NCBI RefSeq assembly: GCF_001411555.2
Contig: NC_049903.1
Coordinates: forward strand, 12,815,234-12,879,233
Direction: 5' to 3'
DNA: 64,000 nucleotides
From: Juglans regia
Taxonomy: Eukaryota > Streptophyta > Magnoliopsida > Fagales > Juglandaceae
In this document: positions 10,248 to 21,970 of the stretch, piece by piece
How positions within the stretch are numbered: the first letter of the stretch is position 1
Layout of the letters: the number at the start of each line of letters is the position of its first letter
Notes under the pieces: model-generated
Told to the model about the DNA's origin: nothing
Databases searched by the model: none
The model's input: the letters and a program-made list of their open reading frames with translations, nothing else
Translations under genes and position numbers: made by a program

Positions 10248-10408
10248 TATTAGGAATATCAAGTCATCCATTTCAGCTGCAAAAGACAAGTCAGCACCTC
10301 CAAGACAACTCAGCAAATAATACAGAATTGACCCTCTTGTAAAGCACTATTACATCATTGAAAACACAATAGCATTTCATCATATTATTGTTATTCTGTT
10401 TATTAACA
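10248..10408 (+). repeat. Copia-2 5' LTR (internally deleted)
   Basis: This LTR is only 161 bp against 227 bp for the 3' LTR. The missing 66 bp, after AATACAGAAT, include the TATAAATA box that the 3' LTR retains at 14818-14825. The element's own promoter is therefore gone. Confidence 0.88.
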
Positions 10409-10450
10409 TGGTATCTAGAGCTCTGTAAGGACTCACGTCCAAACCTACCC

Positions 10451-13400
10451 ATGGCCGAATCACAAAACTCCCCTAAATTCTCCCTCCCATTTTATCACTA
10501 TCAAATTAAACCATGACAATTATTTATTTTGGAAGGCACAAATAACGCCTTACCTGAACAGTCATAATGTTTATGGATATTTTGATGGGTCCATTGTTGC
10601 ACCGAAGCTGATTGATGAAAATCCCACATACCCATCTTCTCCATATTAGATTTGGAAACAGCAGGATCAAGTCATTATGACCATCCTAATTTCTTCCCTT
10701 GCCAATAATATCATTTCTCTCGATCATGTTGTGAATGCATCCACTTCACGGGAAATCTGGATGATTTTGGAAGGTCTTTTTGCTTCCAAATCTCAGGCTC
10801 GCGTAATGCAGCTTCAATATTAAATCACTACCCTTAAGAAAGGTTCGGATTCGGTTGTTGATTACTATCAGAAGGCCAAACTCATCCGAGATACCCTAGC
10901 GGCGGCTGATAAAATCTTATCCTCTTATGATTTTATTGCATATTTGTTGGCTGGTTTGGGAACCGATTTTGATTCGATTGTGACCTCCATTACCACACGC
11001 GTGGATCCTCTTACCCCTTCCCAAGTATACATCCATCTCCTCACCCATGAACCCGTATCCTTCACCAACAAACAACCCTTACTGCTTCACCAGAGTTTTC
11101 GGCTAACTCTACCACCACAAATAACACCAATACCAGTACCAGAGGCAAGGGTCAATCTCGAGGCAGAGGAGGTTACAGGGGTCGTGGACGAGGTCACAAT
11201 GGAGGTCGGTTGAGCCCTTCCCATTTTTTCCAAAATCGTTATCCCTGTCAAGTTTGTCACCGACATGCTCTTCAATGTTACTATCGGTTTGATCATGGGT
11301 ATCAGTCAACACCTCCTCCTTCATTAGTTGCTCATTTCATCTCTGCCCCTCTTTCTCATGATACTGCATCTTCTGTTGATAACAACTGGTATCTTGATTC
11401 CGCAGCGTCTCATCATTTTACTCATAATCTTTCTAACCTATTTATCAATCCTTCTGAGTATAAGGACGAGGAGCAGGTATGGCTTGGTGATGCAACTCTC
11501 TTCCTATCCACCATGTTGGCTGCTTTGTCATCCCCTCATCTTTTGGAAATCTCTTACTCCCTCAACTTTATCATGTTCCGTCGATTTCAAAGAATTTAAT
11601 TTCTGTTAAAAAAATTTGTGAAGATAATTATGTATTTTTTGAATTTCATTCATCTTGTTTCTATGTGAAGGACTCCCGTACCAAGAAAACCCTTTTGCAA
11701 GGCCCTACTAGTCACAGCATGTATGTTTTTCCTCCAGTCTCATCTCCATATGAAGCTCACACTGGTTCCAGAGTCACCCCCTTTCAATGGCGCGCTCGTT
11801 TGGGTCATCCTATCCTTCCATGCAATTAGTTCAAAGAATAATCTCACAGTTATCTCTCCCTGTGAAGTCCTCTCCAAACACTGGGTTATGTTCTTCATGC
11901 TATAAGGCCAAACTCCATCAACTACAGTATACATCTTCTCAATCTTGGACCGCTGCTCCACTCCAACTCTTGTTTGCTGACGTATGGGATCCTGCCCCCA
12001 CTGTGTCTAGGGGTGGTTTTAGATATTAGCTTTCCTTTGTTGACGACTATAGTCGATTTACGTGGATTTTTCCATTAAAATGTAAATCTGATATAGATAA
12101 TGTCTTTTTATCTTTCAAATGTCATGTTGAAAATTTACTTAATACAAAAATATGTGCCTTACAATCTGATTGGAGTGGCGAGTTTCGCTCTCTTAACATT
12201 GTGTTACAATCTTTTGGTATTGCTCATCACTTGTTTTGTCCTTATGCTCACTCTCAAAATGGCCCAGTTGAAAGGAAACACCGACATATTGTAGAAACTG
12301 GTCTTGCCCTTCTTGCACATTCCCTCTCTCCTAAAAAATATTGGTCCGATGCTTTCATTACTGTTGCCTACTTAATTAATCGGTTGCCAACATTTGTGTT
12401 AAATCATAAGTCTCCATTTGAAAAATTATGGAACAAACAATCAGATTACAGTTTCTTGAAAACATTTGGATGCCTCTGCTGGCCTAATCTCAAACCTTAT
12501 AATAGACACAAAATGAATTGTCGATCCCTTCCTTGCGTTTTTCTTGGGTACAACCCAAATCATCATGGCTACTTATGTTATCACATCTCTACCTCCAGAA
12601 TGTATGTGTCACGAGATGTTCTTTTTGATGAATGTGTCTTTCCGTTTAAACAGTCTCCATTAATTCCATCTCCTTCTTCACATACCACTCTGCCCAACTC
12701 CTCATTTTATTTTCAGCCCGTTACCTCAACATTACCCAATCCCACCACCCCTCCTCCACCTAACAGCGCTGGCCCTATTACATCATCTATTAGGCCTACT
12801 TCTTCTTCACACAACATGCCTACTACTTCCACACCTGCCTGACCCATGTCATCACATATTACACATCCCGCTTCTCCCTCTCCTTCTTTTTCTCATTCTA
12901 ACCCCATTTCCTCTTCCAGCCCAACATCATCTATCTCTAGGGCACCGTCTTCCTCATCGTCTCCATTCTCTTCGCGCTCTCCTGAATCTTCATCAACGTC
13001 TCCATCCCCACTTTCCCTTATCCATTCTATGCAAACAAGGTCAAAATCCAATCTTCACTTTCCAGAAATTTGAACTGACGACACCGTTGCTTGGCCGAAA
13101 CCTCAGGCCCATGTCACCTCCACTGTGACTCCGAATGAACCTTCCTTTGTTACTGAAGCTTCAAAATACTTTGAATGGAGACAAGCAATGCAACTAGAGT
13201 TTGATGCCCTTCTATCCAACAATACCTGGACTCTTGTCCCTCTAACCTCTTCTCAGAATCTTGTGTGATGCCGATGGATCTTCAAAATGAAAAATCTATC
13301 TGATGGCTCTATCGAAAGGAGAAAAGCACGTCTTGTAGCCAAGGGCTACATCCAACTAGAGGGCTTGGACTACTATGAGACCTTCAGTCCTGTTGTCAAA

Positions 13401-14650
13401 CCGACAATCATCAGGTTGGTTCTTTCCATTGCACTCTCTGCTAGCTGGCCGGTTCACCAATTAGATGTACAAAATGCTTTTTTACATGGCACGTTGGATG
13501 AAATTGTTTTTGTCACAACCAAGGGGTTTTGCACACCCTCAATTTCCCACATATGTCTACAAGCTCAATCGAGCATTTTATGGCCTTAAACAGGTCCCTC
13601 GTGTGTGGTATGCATGCCTGAGTCATAAATTGGTTGAGTTGGGATTTGTCATTTCCAAATTTGATACTTCATTGTTCATATACCAGCATCAATCTGTTGT
13701 TCTTTATTTTTTAGTCTATGTGGATGATGTAATCCTCACTGGTTTGGATATCTCAGCTCTTACTCAGCTTGTTCAATTGCTCAATGCTGAGTTTCCTTTA
13801 AAAGATCTTGGTAATCTTCACTGCTTCTTGGGAATTGAGTGTTGCAGAAATCCAAATGGGATGGTTCTATCCCAAAGAAAATATATTCTTGATTTATTGA
13901 ACAAGACCAATATGGCTAATTGCAAACTTGTTGGGAACCCTATGTCTCCTTCCACTAAACTCTCTGCCTTTGACTTAACATCGATGGAGGATCCTTCTCT
14001 GTACAGGAGTGTGGTCAGTAGCTTACAGTATCTTCTCTTCACCAGACTTGATTTAGCTTTCTCAGTAAATCGGGTCTGTCAATTTATGCATGCCCCGTGT
14101 CTTTCTCATTGGCAATCTGTGAAGTGGATTTTAAGATATTGGAAACAGACACTGGATTATGGCTTGGTCCTCACCCCTTCTTGGTCTCATATTTTGGATG
14201 CCTTCTCGGATGTCGACTGGGCAGGCTGCCCAGACGACAGGAAATCTACCGATGGATATTGTTTATTCTACGGCAACAATCTAATATGCTGGAGTTCAAA
14301 AAAACAATAAACTATTGCTAGGTCCAGCATTGAGGCTGAATACAAGGCCTTAGCCCATGCCCCTTGTAAACTTATTTGGGTGCAATCTCTATTGTCTGAA
14401 TTGGGTGTCTTCTTTTCAAAGTCTCCCATTCTTTATTGTGATAATTTGGGAGCAACTTAGTTATTTGTGAATCCTATGATGCATTTCCGGACAAAACATG
14501 TGGATCTTGATTACCATTTTGTCCGAGATCGTGTTCATAACAAGACTCTCCAAGTTTCTTTTTTTTCAAGCAAGGATCAAATATCAGATATTTTTATAAA
14601 GCCCTATCCATTACTAGATTCTGCACACGTAGATCGAGCTTCACAGTCAT
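10451..14650 (+). pseudogene. Copia-2 gag-pol polyprotein (disabled)
   Basis: Gag begins with an ATG at 10451 (MAESQNSPKF) and is broken after about 15 codons. The remainder (NYLFWKAQ, then DSVVDYYQKAKLIRD, then LAGLGTDFDSIV) is readable to about 11040. Further regions: a CQVCHRHALQC knuckle-like segment (11240), protease WYLDSAASHHF (11388), pre-integrase, integrase core with FVDDYSRFTW (12035) and SQNGPVERKHRH (12255), integrase C-terminus (FGCLCWPNL), a Ser/Pro/Thr-rich linker (12650-13060), RT with [11 protein letters not shown] (13460) and VYVDDVILTG (13715), and RNase H with SDVDWAGCPDDRKSTDGY (14205). Many stops and frameshifts occur. A 2-base loss near 13510, relative to the second copy at 26231, disrupts the RT frame. 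Confidence 0.9.
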
Positions 14651-14677
14651 GCCAGGGCTGCTTGGCTCACAGGGGGA

Positions 14678-14904
14678 TATTAGAAATATCAAGTCATCCA
14701 TTTCAGCTGCAAAAGACAAGCCAGCACCTCCAGGACAACTTAACAAATAATACAGAATAGTCTAGAATATGTAGACGTGTCCATTCTGTTATTGTTAATA
14801 TTCCTTGACATTTTGTGTATAAATAGATCCTCTTGTAAAGCACTATTTCATCAATGAAAACACAATAGCATTTCATCATTTTATTGTTATTTTGCTTATT
14901 AACA
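14678..14904 (+). repeat. Copia-2 3' LTR
   Basis: This 227-bp LTR follows the purine tract CAGGGGGA. It begins TATTAGAAATATC, carries the TATA box TATAAATA at 14818-14825, and ends TTAACA. Confidence 0.9.
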
Positions 14905-15516
14905 ATCTACCATATTCTATTATTTTCTGCTTAAGACTTACTTTTTTTTTTTTTTTGGGTTTTTGGATTCTACCTAGTGCGAGTAACATGTTTGTCATAG
15001 TTAGAAGGTCCAATACTATATCATTGTATTTCAATCAATGCTATAATTTAACGTAGAATCTTGCCATAACTTGTTGGCCTCACTTAGGGTTGTTCATCCG
15101 GGTTTTGACCTGGGAACCCGGGTATACCCAAACGGGAACCTGGGTTTCAAAGCCGGACCAAAACCAGGACCAGGTTGGTCCGGGTCAGACCCAAGTGGAT
15201 CCGGGTTTTTGAAACCCAAAAATCTGGGTTCCGAGTTGTACTCGGATTTATTTATTATTATTTTTTGTAAAGTTAAAGCCTTTATTTTATTTTATTTTTT
15301 TCTAAAAAGTCAAGTTCATGAAATTCATAATATTTGTATTCTAAAAGCTCAATTCGCAAAACACAAAAAAATTCAAACCATAATTATTTTTTATACCAAA
15401 GCCTTTATTTTTAATTTTTTTTTTAAAGAAGTCAAGTTGGAACGCATAATGTGTTCTAAATACTAAATGCATAAATTCATTCATGCATGCATCACAATGC
15501 AATCCATTACATATTA

Positions 15517-18430
15517 TGTAACACCCTGGTTCCGCACGGGTCGGAGAGTTACTTCTTATCACTTAAACTCACATTTCAAGAAATTTCGATTCAACCTAAT
15601 TTCTTCAATAGAACAAATTTTCCAAAATGCCAAGTCATCATAACACAATAAAATTTCTTAATAAAAATCGACAATACTCATAAAAACTTTCTATGCTTAA
15701 TCCATTGTATTTAAATCATCTCACCCAATGCCTCATAATCTTGATACTCAGTTGAACCATCAAAATATCTGAAAAATATTGTGGAGATAAGGGATGAGTT
15801 ATCAACAACTTAGTAAGCAAATAACTTATACTAGCATGTAAACATGAGCATTTATAAATTTCGGTATGCAGAACAAAAAATTTACTTTCAGAAAGCAAAA
15901 ACAACATATTTCCTTTCAGAATGCATAAAAAAAAACTTGTTATAAAACATCAAAATGAAACTTTCAGAAAAAATTTCTTATTCAAAAATCCTTTGGCATA
16001 TCATAAGCTGAGACATCATCTTCATATCATATCGAAGCATTGCATTGGAAAAAAAAATCATGTTTAACCATCGTGGTAGGGTTATAAACCACCATTATAC
16101 CTGTGGCTGAGCTGTATACCGTGTTTTACCCCCGTGGTAGGGTTATAAACCACCATTATACCTGTGGCAGAGTCTTAACAGAAACAAAACAGAATATCAT
16201 TGGAGTCAGATCATATTCAGATACAGAATTAGAAATTGATGTCAAGGTTTTTCAGATGCCACATCATATCAAAACAAAATATTAAATAGTTTCAGATCAT
16301 TTCACATGTTTGAAATAAACAGAATCAAAACATCTTCATTTATTCATAGCAAAACTTTTAGATCTCATGCATTAGAACATCTCTATTTCGTGGAGACAAA
16401 ACTTTCAAAAAGAAAGACTCATATTCGCTCTTTTTCAGATTAGAAATAGAATGTACAAAAATTAGCTTATGTCTACCCCAGTCATGACAAAAATACTCGT
16501 CTCTTTCTTACGAATCTCATGAGTAATGTAGGGCAAATAATTGAGGTTATTTTCACATTTCTTTTCAAAAACAAATATATCATGCACATTTTCATAAATC
16601 AACTCTAGTTCATTTTTTTTTTATGCAAAGTCTAGTATAGGAATCCTGCTTCCCTGAACTTCTTAGCTTATTAGAATTTCTCCACAGCGGTACTGAGCAA
16701 AAAATCAATCGTCATCTATAAAATTTGTCATGAAAACTCCCATAAATTTCAATCGAACACTTACTTCTATTCTTAAACTAGAAATACTAAATAACCTATT
16801 TTTCTATAAATCTAAATTCCTCAAAACCCTAAAATATCATCAAATCTCAAATACATAATTTTCACTCAATTTCTCCTGGACAAGACAAACTCTAAATTCT
16901 GTAGACCTTAAGACCAACAGTAATTTAAAAACTTGAACTATTTTCTGTCAAACCACTTTTTAGACTAATTTAAAAAATGAGTCGGAGTACGCTTAAAAAA
17001 TCCAATAATTTTCTACAAAAAGACTGGCTCAACGTAAAAAAAAAAAGGACAACCCATTGAAATATAACTTTTTAAAAGAAAAACCCTGATGCTTTGAATT
17101 AAAAATCAGAGGGTAAAAGTTGTACTTTTGTCAGAAAGTTTTTGTTAAATCTACGGCAAAACAACTCCTTCCCATTTTGAAACAATATCGAACTGCAAGG
17201 AGTGGTAAGACTAAGGCTTACTGAGGGGGAAGGACTAGGCACGATGGAGCTGGGTCTGGCCGGCGGTTGAGGGTGGTTAGTGCAGCAGCTCGTCGCTGAG
17301 GGAGAGAGAAAGTGATAAGAGAGAGACCAAGTGATGAGAGGAAGAGAGTCCGAAAGTGGTGAGAGAGATCGGAGAGGAGACTGTGGGCACGATGTGACCT
17401 TACCGAGTGAGAGCGACGGCTTGGGGTGGCGCGAGGTACCAGGCGGCACTTTCTGTGCCATGTGGTGGCGACGAGGTGGGGCTTAGCGATGTGGCTCACG
17501 GTGGGAAACAATTCCCCTATTTCGGTGGTATAAAAAAGATGTGGCTTTCGTGGGTTCACTATTGGGTCATGGTGGTGGCCTATGGTAGCGTTGTGGAGGA
17601 GGATGCAGCGGGTTGACCTCCTTGGGAAGTTGCAGTTTCCATGTGATGCTTGAGTAAAACCGTGAGGGTGCAGGCTGGTTGCGTGGTGAATGGTGGGGCT
17701 TTGGGTTCGATGATGGTCGCTAAACGTGGAGGAGCAAGGTGGTTCTCGTGGCTGGCTGTTGGGGAGCGTAGATGAGGGGGACGGTCGCTCAGGTTGGCTT
17801 TTGGCCATGTGTGGGTGCTGCGCGCCGTTGCTGATGGTTGAGGTTTCACATGGAGATAGAGGTTGGGCAGTGGGCTATCACATGACCGTGGTCTTGAGTG
17901 GATGAAAATCGGGCTGCGGTGGATGTTTTTGGGTCACGGCAAGGGAGTGCAACATGATTTGGGGGGGGGGAAGGGGTTGTGTTGTGGCTGGCGGCAGCAA
18001 CACTTCTAGGCAGTTTCTCCATGCAGTAAAGGAATACAAGCATGAATATATAGGTGATTGAAAACAAAGAAAAACCTAGCGACGAGGGAAAGAGAGACGT
18101 ATGTGCATGCGACTATGGGAGTGGAAATCGTGCGTGGTGGGGGTTAAAAAAAATTGACGTTGGTTCTCGGGTTGGGTTTTGAGGTGATCGAGTAGGGCCC
18201 ATTTCCAGTATTTGGGCATGTCTTGGTTAATGTGAAAATAATAAATAGATTTTTCCTGAGTTTTAGGTCTCCAAGCAAGCTCTAAAATACTCTTACTATT
18301 CCCACAAATTTGTCAGCCCAATAAAAAGATTCCACCTAATCCAAAAATATTTAAAACTTTTCACTTAATAAGCAAGCCCAATAAATATTCGATACCCATC
18401 AAAAATAAAAAATTGGGCCTGGGTGTTACA
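15517..18430 (-). mobile_element. Ty3/gypsy solo LTR (2.9 kb) nested in the hAT element
   Basis: The termini are TGTAACACCC...GGGTGTTACA with a perfect 5-bp target duplication TATTA (15512-15516, 18431-18435). There is no internal retroviral coding region, which is the signature of a solo LTR formed by recombination. On the minus strand it contains an ACCCTACCACGGGGGT segment and nearby ATGATATG-type repeats that also occur in the chromovirus LTR at 59191-61756. This supports a Tekay/Del-like gypsy origin and minus orientation. A 59-bp unit with GTGGTAGGGTTATAAACC is tandemly doubled at about 16070-16175. The GC-rich part at 17200-18000 yields Ser/Pro-rich minus-strand frames that look like composition artefacts. 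Confidence 0.85.
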
Positions 18431-20071
18431 TATTACATTATTTGTTATTTATACATTACATTACAATATACAAAATTACAATATATGAATTGCAAAATCA
18501 ATAACATGTCCATCAATGATTTAATCTTCACACCAAATAACAACTTCAAGTAATTGGACTGAGAGATCTTGCAAAACACACAAAGTTTTGAACAATGATT
18601 ATATACAAGGATTAAGAAAAATCCCACTTAATAAATTAAAGATTAAGATGAGAATAGATTCTTATTTTTTTTCCAAATGCACCCACACTAACAAATATTT
18701 TTTAGAGTTTTCATTCAAATAGATATCCCTAGACAGCCAATTCTCTTAGCAAAATTAATAAACATGAACATAAAATAGAGTAGTACTCAACTATAAAAAA
18801 GCTATACATTCTCTCTGTCCTCACTCGCTTAACAATATGAATATCAAAATGCTTAATTCAGTAGTACTTCTGCTAGTATGTACTCAACTTTGTTTCATTG
18901 AAGCATGCAACAAAACCTGATTGAAGCACATCCTCTTTGTTTCATTGAAGCAAGCAATTTCAAACTTTTTTTTCAAGTATTTTTATACAAACTATAGTTC
19001 AAATAGTTGGAGTAGTACCATGACCCTGAAGAAATTGTTGCTGATCCCTAAAGTTGGCCTTAAAGTGGAGAAATCACCACCACATGTCATAAAGAATATG
19101 ACCAATCATAGGTGAACAGATCATGCTCCCCCAGAAAAGAAAATAAAAAATCTTGCCCAACTTTCTAGTTTTTTATATTTCAGAAAACATATATGACCTA
19201 CTAACTATCTTAATTAACCTTATAACAACATGGTGCATGGTGACCTGGTATATATTAAGCACTAACCACTTATAGTGCATGCCAAGATAAAACCGAAAGG
19301 CCATGCAAATCTCATCAACATTAATGTATATATAGTTTCCCTAGCAAAGATGATGACTACTCCAATTCATAAACTTAAAAAGCTTTAGATATTTAACAAG
19401 AAAATAAATGCATGAGGTTGAAACTTGTAATAGATATTTACAATTAAATATAGAAACGTGATTAAAGGACTAGCTACTTCACCAAAGATAATAAATCAGC
19501 TTGATGGAAACATGAAGTTTTAAAAAATGTAAGCTAATGCAGATCTTCCCACCTAAACGGAACTACCAGGTCAATGAACTAGAACATAGAAATGGGAATG
19601 GACCACAAGTGGGAGGCTACAACTTCTAAAGTCTGAAACTAGATTGAACCTGGCTTAACTCTCTAAAGTCTTTGCTTTTCCTAAAAATAATTTGGAACCC
19701 AAAGGCCCCAATTCTTTTTCGAAACTCCACCTAGAAACACAACTAACTTTTTAAAAATAATCTAGAAAAATCAAAGATACAACACCCTAAAAACCATTTC
19801 TTCCAAATCATAACAAATCTTCATTATATATATATATATATGTTTTTGGATATAACAGATCTAAACAAATCTAAACAGATATAAACAAATCTTCCAAATA
19901 ATAATAACCCACAACCCTAGCATTTTGCAGTTAAACAGATCTAAACATATACTCCTCAAACATTCAAACAGATCTAACCCATAAAAATACTCCTCAAATA
20001 TTCAAGCATTTAAAAAAAAAACCCAAAATCAACAAAGAGAGAACAAAACAGAGGGAAGAAAGAAAACATAC

Positions 20072-20425
20072 TCAAACGGAAATACGTTCTAATATCTTGG
20101 ATCTGAAGCTCAAGCACTTCCACCGTTCGACATCGCAGACAGTAGAGAGAGATAGAGTAGATGAGAGAGTGATTTCGGGAGGGGCTAGTGTATCGCAGAT
20201 GCAGAGCAGAGAGAGAGAGAGAGAAAGCAGATGAGAGAGAGAGAGAGAGAGAGAGATTTCGGGAGGGGCTAGGGCATCGCAGAAGCAGAAGCAGAGCAAA
20301 GTGAGAGAAAGCATATGAGAGAAAGGAATCGGGGGGAGGGAGGCGTAGGGCATATCGACTCTGCAGAGCACAGAGAGAGAGAGAGAGAGAGAGAGATATG
20401 AGAGTTGAGACTTGAGAGTGTGATT
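20072..20425. repeat. (GA)n arrays with repeated GGGAGGGGCTAG modules in the hAT
   Basis: Three GA microsatellite blocks (near 20140, 20210-20260 and 20370-20395) alternate with a repeated unit containing TTTCGGGAGGGGCTAG and ATCGCAGA. On the minus strand this gives a repetitive 99-residue frame (MLCRVDMPYASL...), which is probably not a gene. It may be a 5' UTR or promoter remnant of a lost transposase gene. Confidence 0.65.
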
Positions 20426-20682
20426 CGAGGGGGTGGGGGGGGGGGCTAGGGCATCTCGGGGTAAGGTTGTAACAATGCCTTTTATATCTAAACTTGGGTA
20501 CTGGGTTTGAAACTGGTACCAGGTGTCAAAAATCGCATTCGGGCCGGATAGGCCAAGGCTTTAAAAAGCGGGTACCGGCCCAGGGTTATTCCAGGCCGGA
20601 ACCCATAACTAGAACCCGATTATCCGGGTTCTAGACTAAGCTGAGAAAAAACCCAGTCCGGATGAACAATCGTAGCCTCACT

Positions 20683-21615
20683 CATCGATCTACAATGAGG
20701 TCTTGTCTGATGCCTCCGAGGAGGTATTTTTATTGCCTTTGTGGCAGGCTTTTTTGGCTATTTGGCGTAGGTTGCCTTCTTTCCTCCTTGATAATCGCAA
20801 AGATGTCTTGTAGAGATCCGCCTCACTCGGTATTCTCGAGCAAGTGCTAACTTTCTTCCTGCTCAATTTTTCTAAGCAAGAAATTGGCCTTACTTGTTGA
20901 TCTCAAGCCTTTTCTCCTCGATAATTATGAAGAGGTCTTGTAGAGATTGGCCTTGCTCGGTAATCTCAAACAAGTGTTTATTATTTTTTTCCTGCTTCGT
21001 AATTGCGAGCTAGAAACTAGCCTTGCTCTGTTATCTTGAGCAAGGACTTATTTCCTTCCTGCGTGGTAATCACGAGCTAGAAATTGGCCATGTTCGGTGA
21101 TCCCAAGCAATGATTTATTTTCTCTTTTCTCGGTGATCGCAAGTAGCATCTTTTAGAAATTTCCCTTGTTTGGTAATTGAGAGTAAGGGCTTAGTTTATT
21201 TCCTCCTCAGTAATCACGAATAGGCTTGAAGAGACCAGCCTCACTTGAGCAAGGTCTGATTTCCCTTTTTCTCGGTAACCCCGAGTAAGAACATACTTTC
21301 TACTTGCTCGGTGATCCTTTGCTAGAGATCGACCTAGCTTGGTGATTCCGAGCAAGGGTTGATTTCACTTTCTTCCTGATTGGGGATCTCAAGCAGGGTC
21401 TTATGGAGATACGTCTTGCTTGGTAATCTTGAGCACAAGTTTATTTTCATCCTGCATATTTTCGAGAGACCATGATCAGTGATTCGAGCAAGGTTGAGAC
21501 TGTTTATCGCAGCCTTCTTGATTTGCTCAGTACTAGTGAGCACATTTGCGAGTGAACTCGGTCGATGCCTAAATGGTTGGTCACAAAGATTTAGGAGGGT
21601 TGCCTAGCTATTAAG
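20683..21615. repeat. Array of degenerate palindromic GCTCGGTRATCNCGAGCAAG units
   Basis: About 17 diverged copies of a 20-base motif, GCTCGGTRATCNCGAGCAAG, occur every 30-100 bases from about 20770 to 21500 (for example near 20823, 20956, 21062, 21128, 21274, 21306, 21338 and 21474). CTCG and CGAG in each unit can pair, so every unit can fold as a small hairpin. The spacers are T-rich (CTTATTTCCTTCCTGC-like). Related GCTCGG units reappear at 39325 and 39500-39600, on the far side of Copia-3, so the array belongs to an older element that Copia-3 split. No coding sequence is seen. Confidence 0.7.
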
Positions 21616-21933
21616 TGTTGAATAATAAACTTAACTTAGTAAATAGAGTTGTCTTTTGGTAGATTCATGAACTAGAGTGAAGGTTCATCTTGAAAGAACT
21701 AATTCATGTATTTGGGGATTCATGTATTTGGGGCATTCATGTACTTGGGTGTTCGTGTACTAGGGAAGTTCATGTATTAGAGTAAATGCTAGATGAATCT
21801 ACAAGCCTATAAATACCCATGTATGAATTGGCACAAAGCAAGCTACTTGAGAATTAATTCAATTAGAGAGATTTTAGAAATAGTCTCTCATCTCTTCCCT
21901 CTAGAATAGAATATTTGTTTTTCTCCTCCAACA
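21616..21933 (+). repeat. Copia-3 5' LTR (first copy)
   Basis: A 318-bp LTR, TG...CA, with TATA box TATAAATA at 21808-21815 and repeated TTCATGTATTTGGGG-type units upstream of it. Confidence 0.9.
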
Positions 21934-21970
21934 AACTGGTATCAGGGCTTCAATTTTCTAGATCCTGAAG

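Larger units (their letters stand above)
10248..14904 (+). mobile_element. Ty1/Copia LTR retrotransposon (Copia-2)
   Basis: A 4657-bp element inserted 144 bp upstream of the exon 1 pseudo-start. Target duplication: ATCTG (10243-10247) on the left and ATCTA (14905-14909) on the right. The homologous right flank at 27620-27624 still reads ATCTG, so the mismatch is a later change. LTRs begin TATTAG rather than TGTTAG and end TTAACA. A primer site, TGGTATCTAGAGC, starts at 10409. The uninterrupted target is preserved near 1235-1250. The pol domain order is PR-IN-RT-RH. Confidence 0.92.
15085..20674. mobile_element. Non-autonomous hAT element (5.6 kb with nested LTR)
   Basis: The termini are inverted repeats: TAGGGTTGTTCATCCGG on the left and, read inward from the right, TACGATTGTTCATCCGG. 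They are flanked by a perfect 8-bp duplication, GCCTCACT (15077-15084 and 20675-20682), which is diagnostic of hAT. The subterminal 200 bases at each end are crowded with CCGGGTT/AACCCGG motifs, typical of hAT transposase binding regions. I find no transposase reading frame, so the element would have depended on another copy. About 2.9 kb of its length is a solo LTR inserted later (15517-18430), leaving about 2.7 kb of its own sequence. Most of the small ORFs inside are low-complexity and not convincing genes. A second copy is at 27799-33382. Confidence 0.88.

Noticed and set aside
17218..17849. Two overlapping minus-strand frames of 196 and 89 codons, repeated at 29931-30562
   Set aside because: They are Ser/Pro/His-rich, have no domain, lie inside a solo LTR and overlap open frames on the other strand. 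GC composition explains them.
20072..20371. 99-codon minus-strand frame (MLCRVDMPYASL), repeated at 32780-33079
   Set aside because: Most of it is translated GA/CT microsatellite inside the hAT element. The identity of the two copies is explained by the duplication, not by coding constraint.
20683..21615. CRISPR-like or regulatory repeat array
   Set aside because: Repeats are degenerate, spacing is irregular and the context is plant transposon DNA; no cas genes or bacterial features exist in the window.
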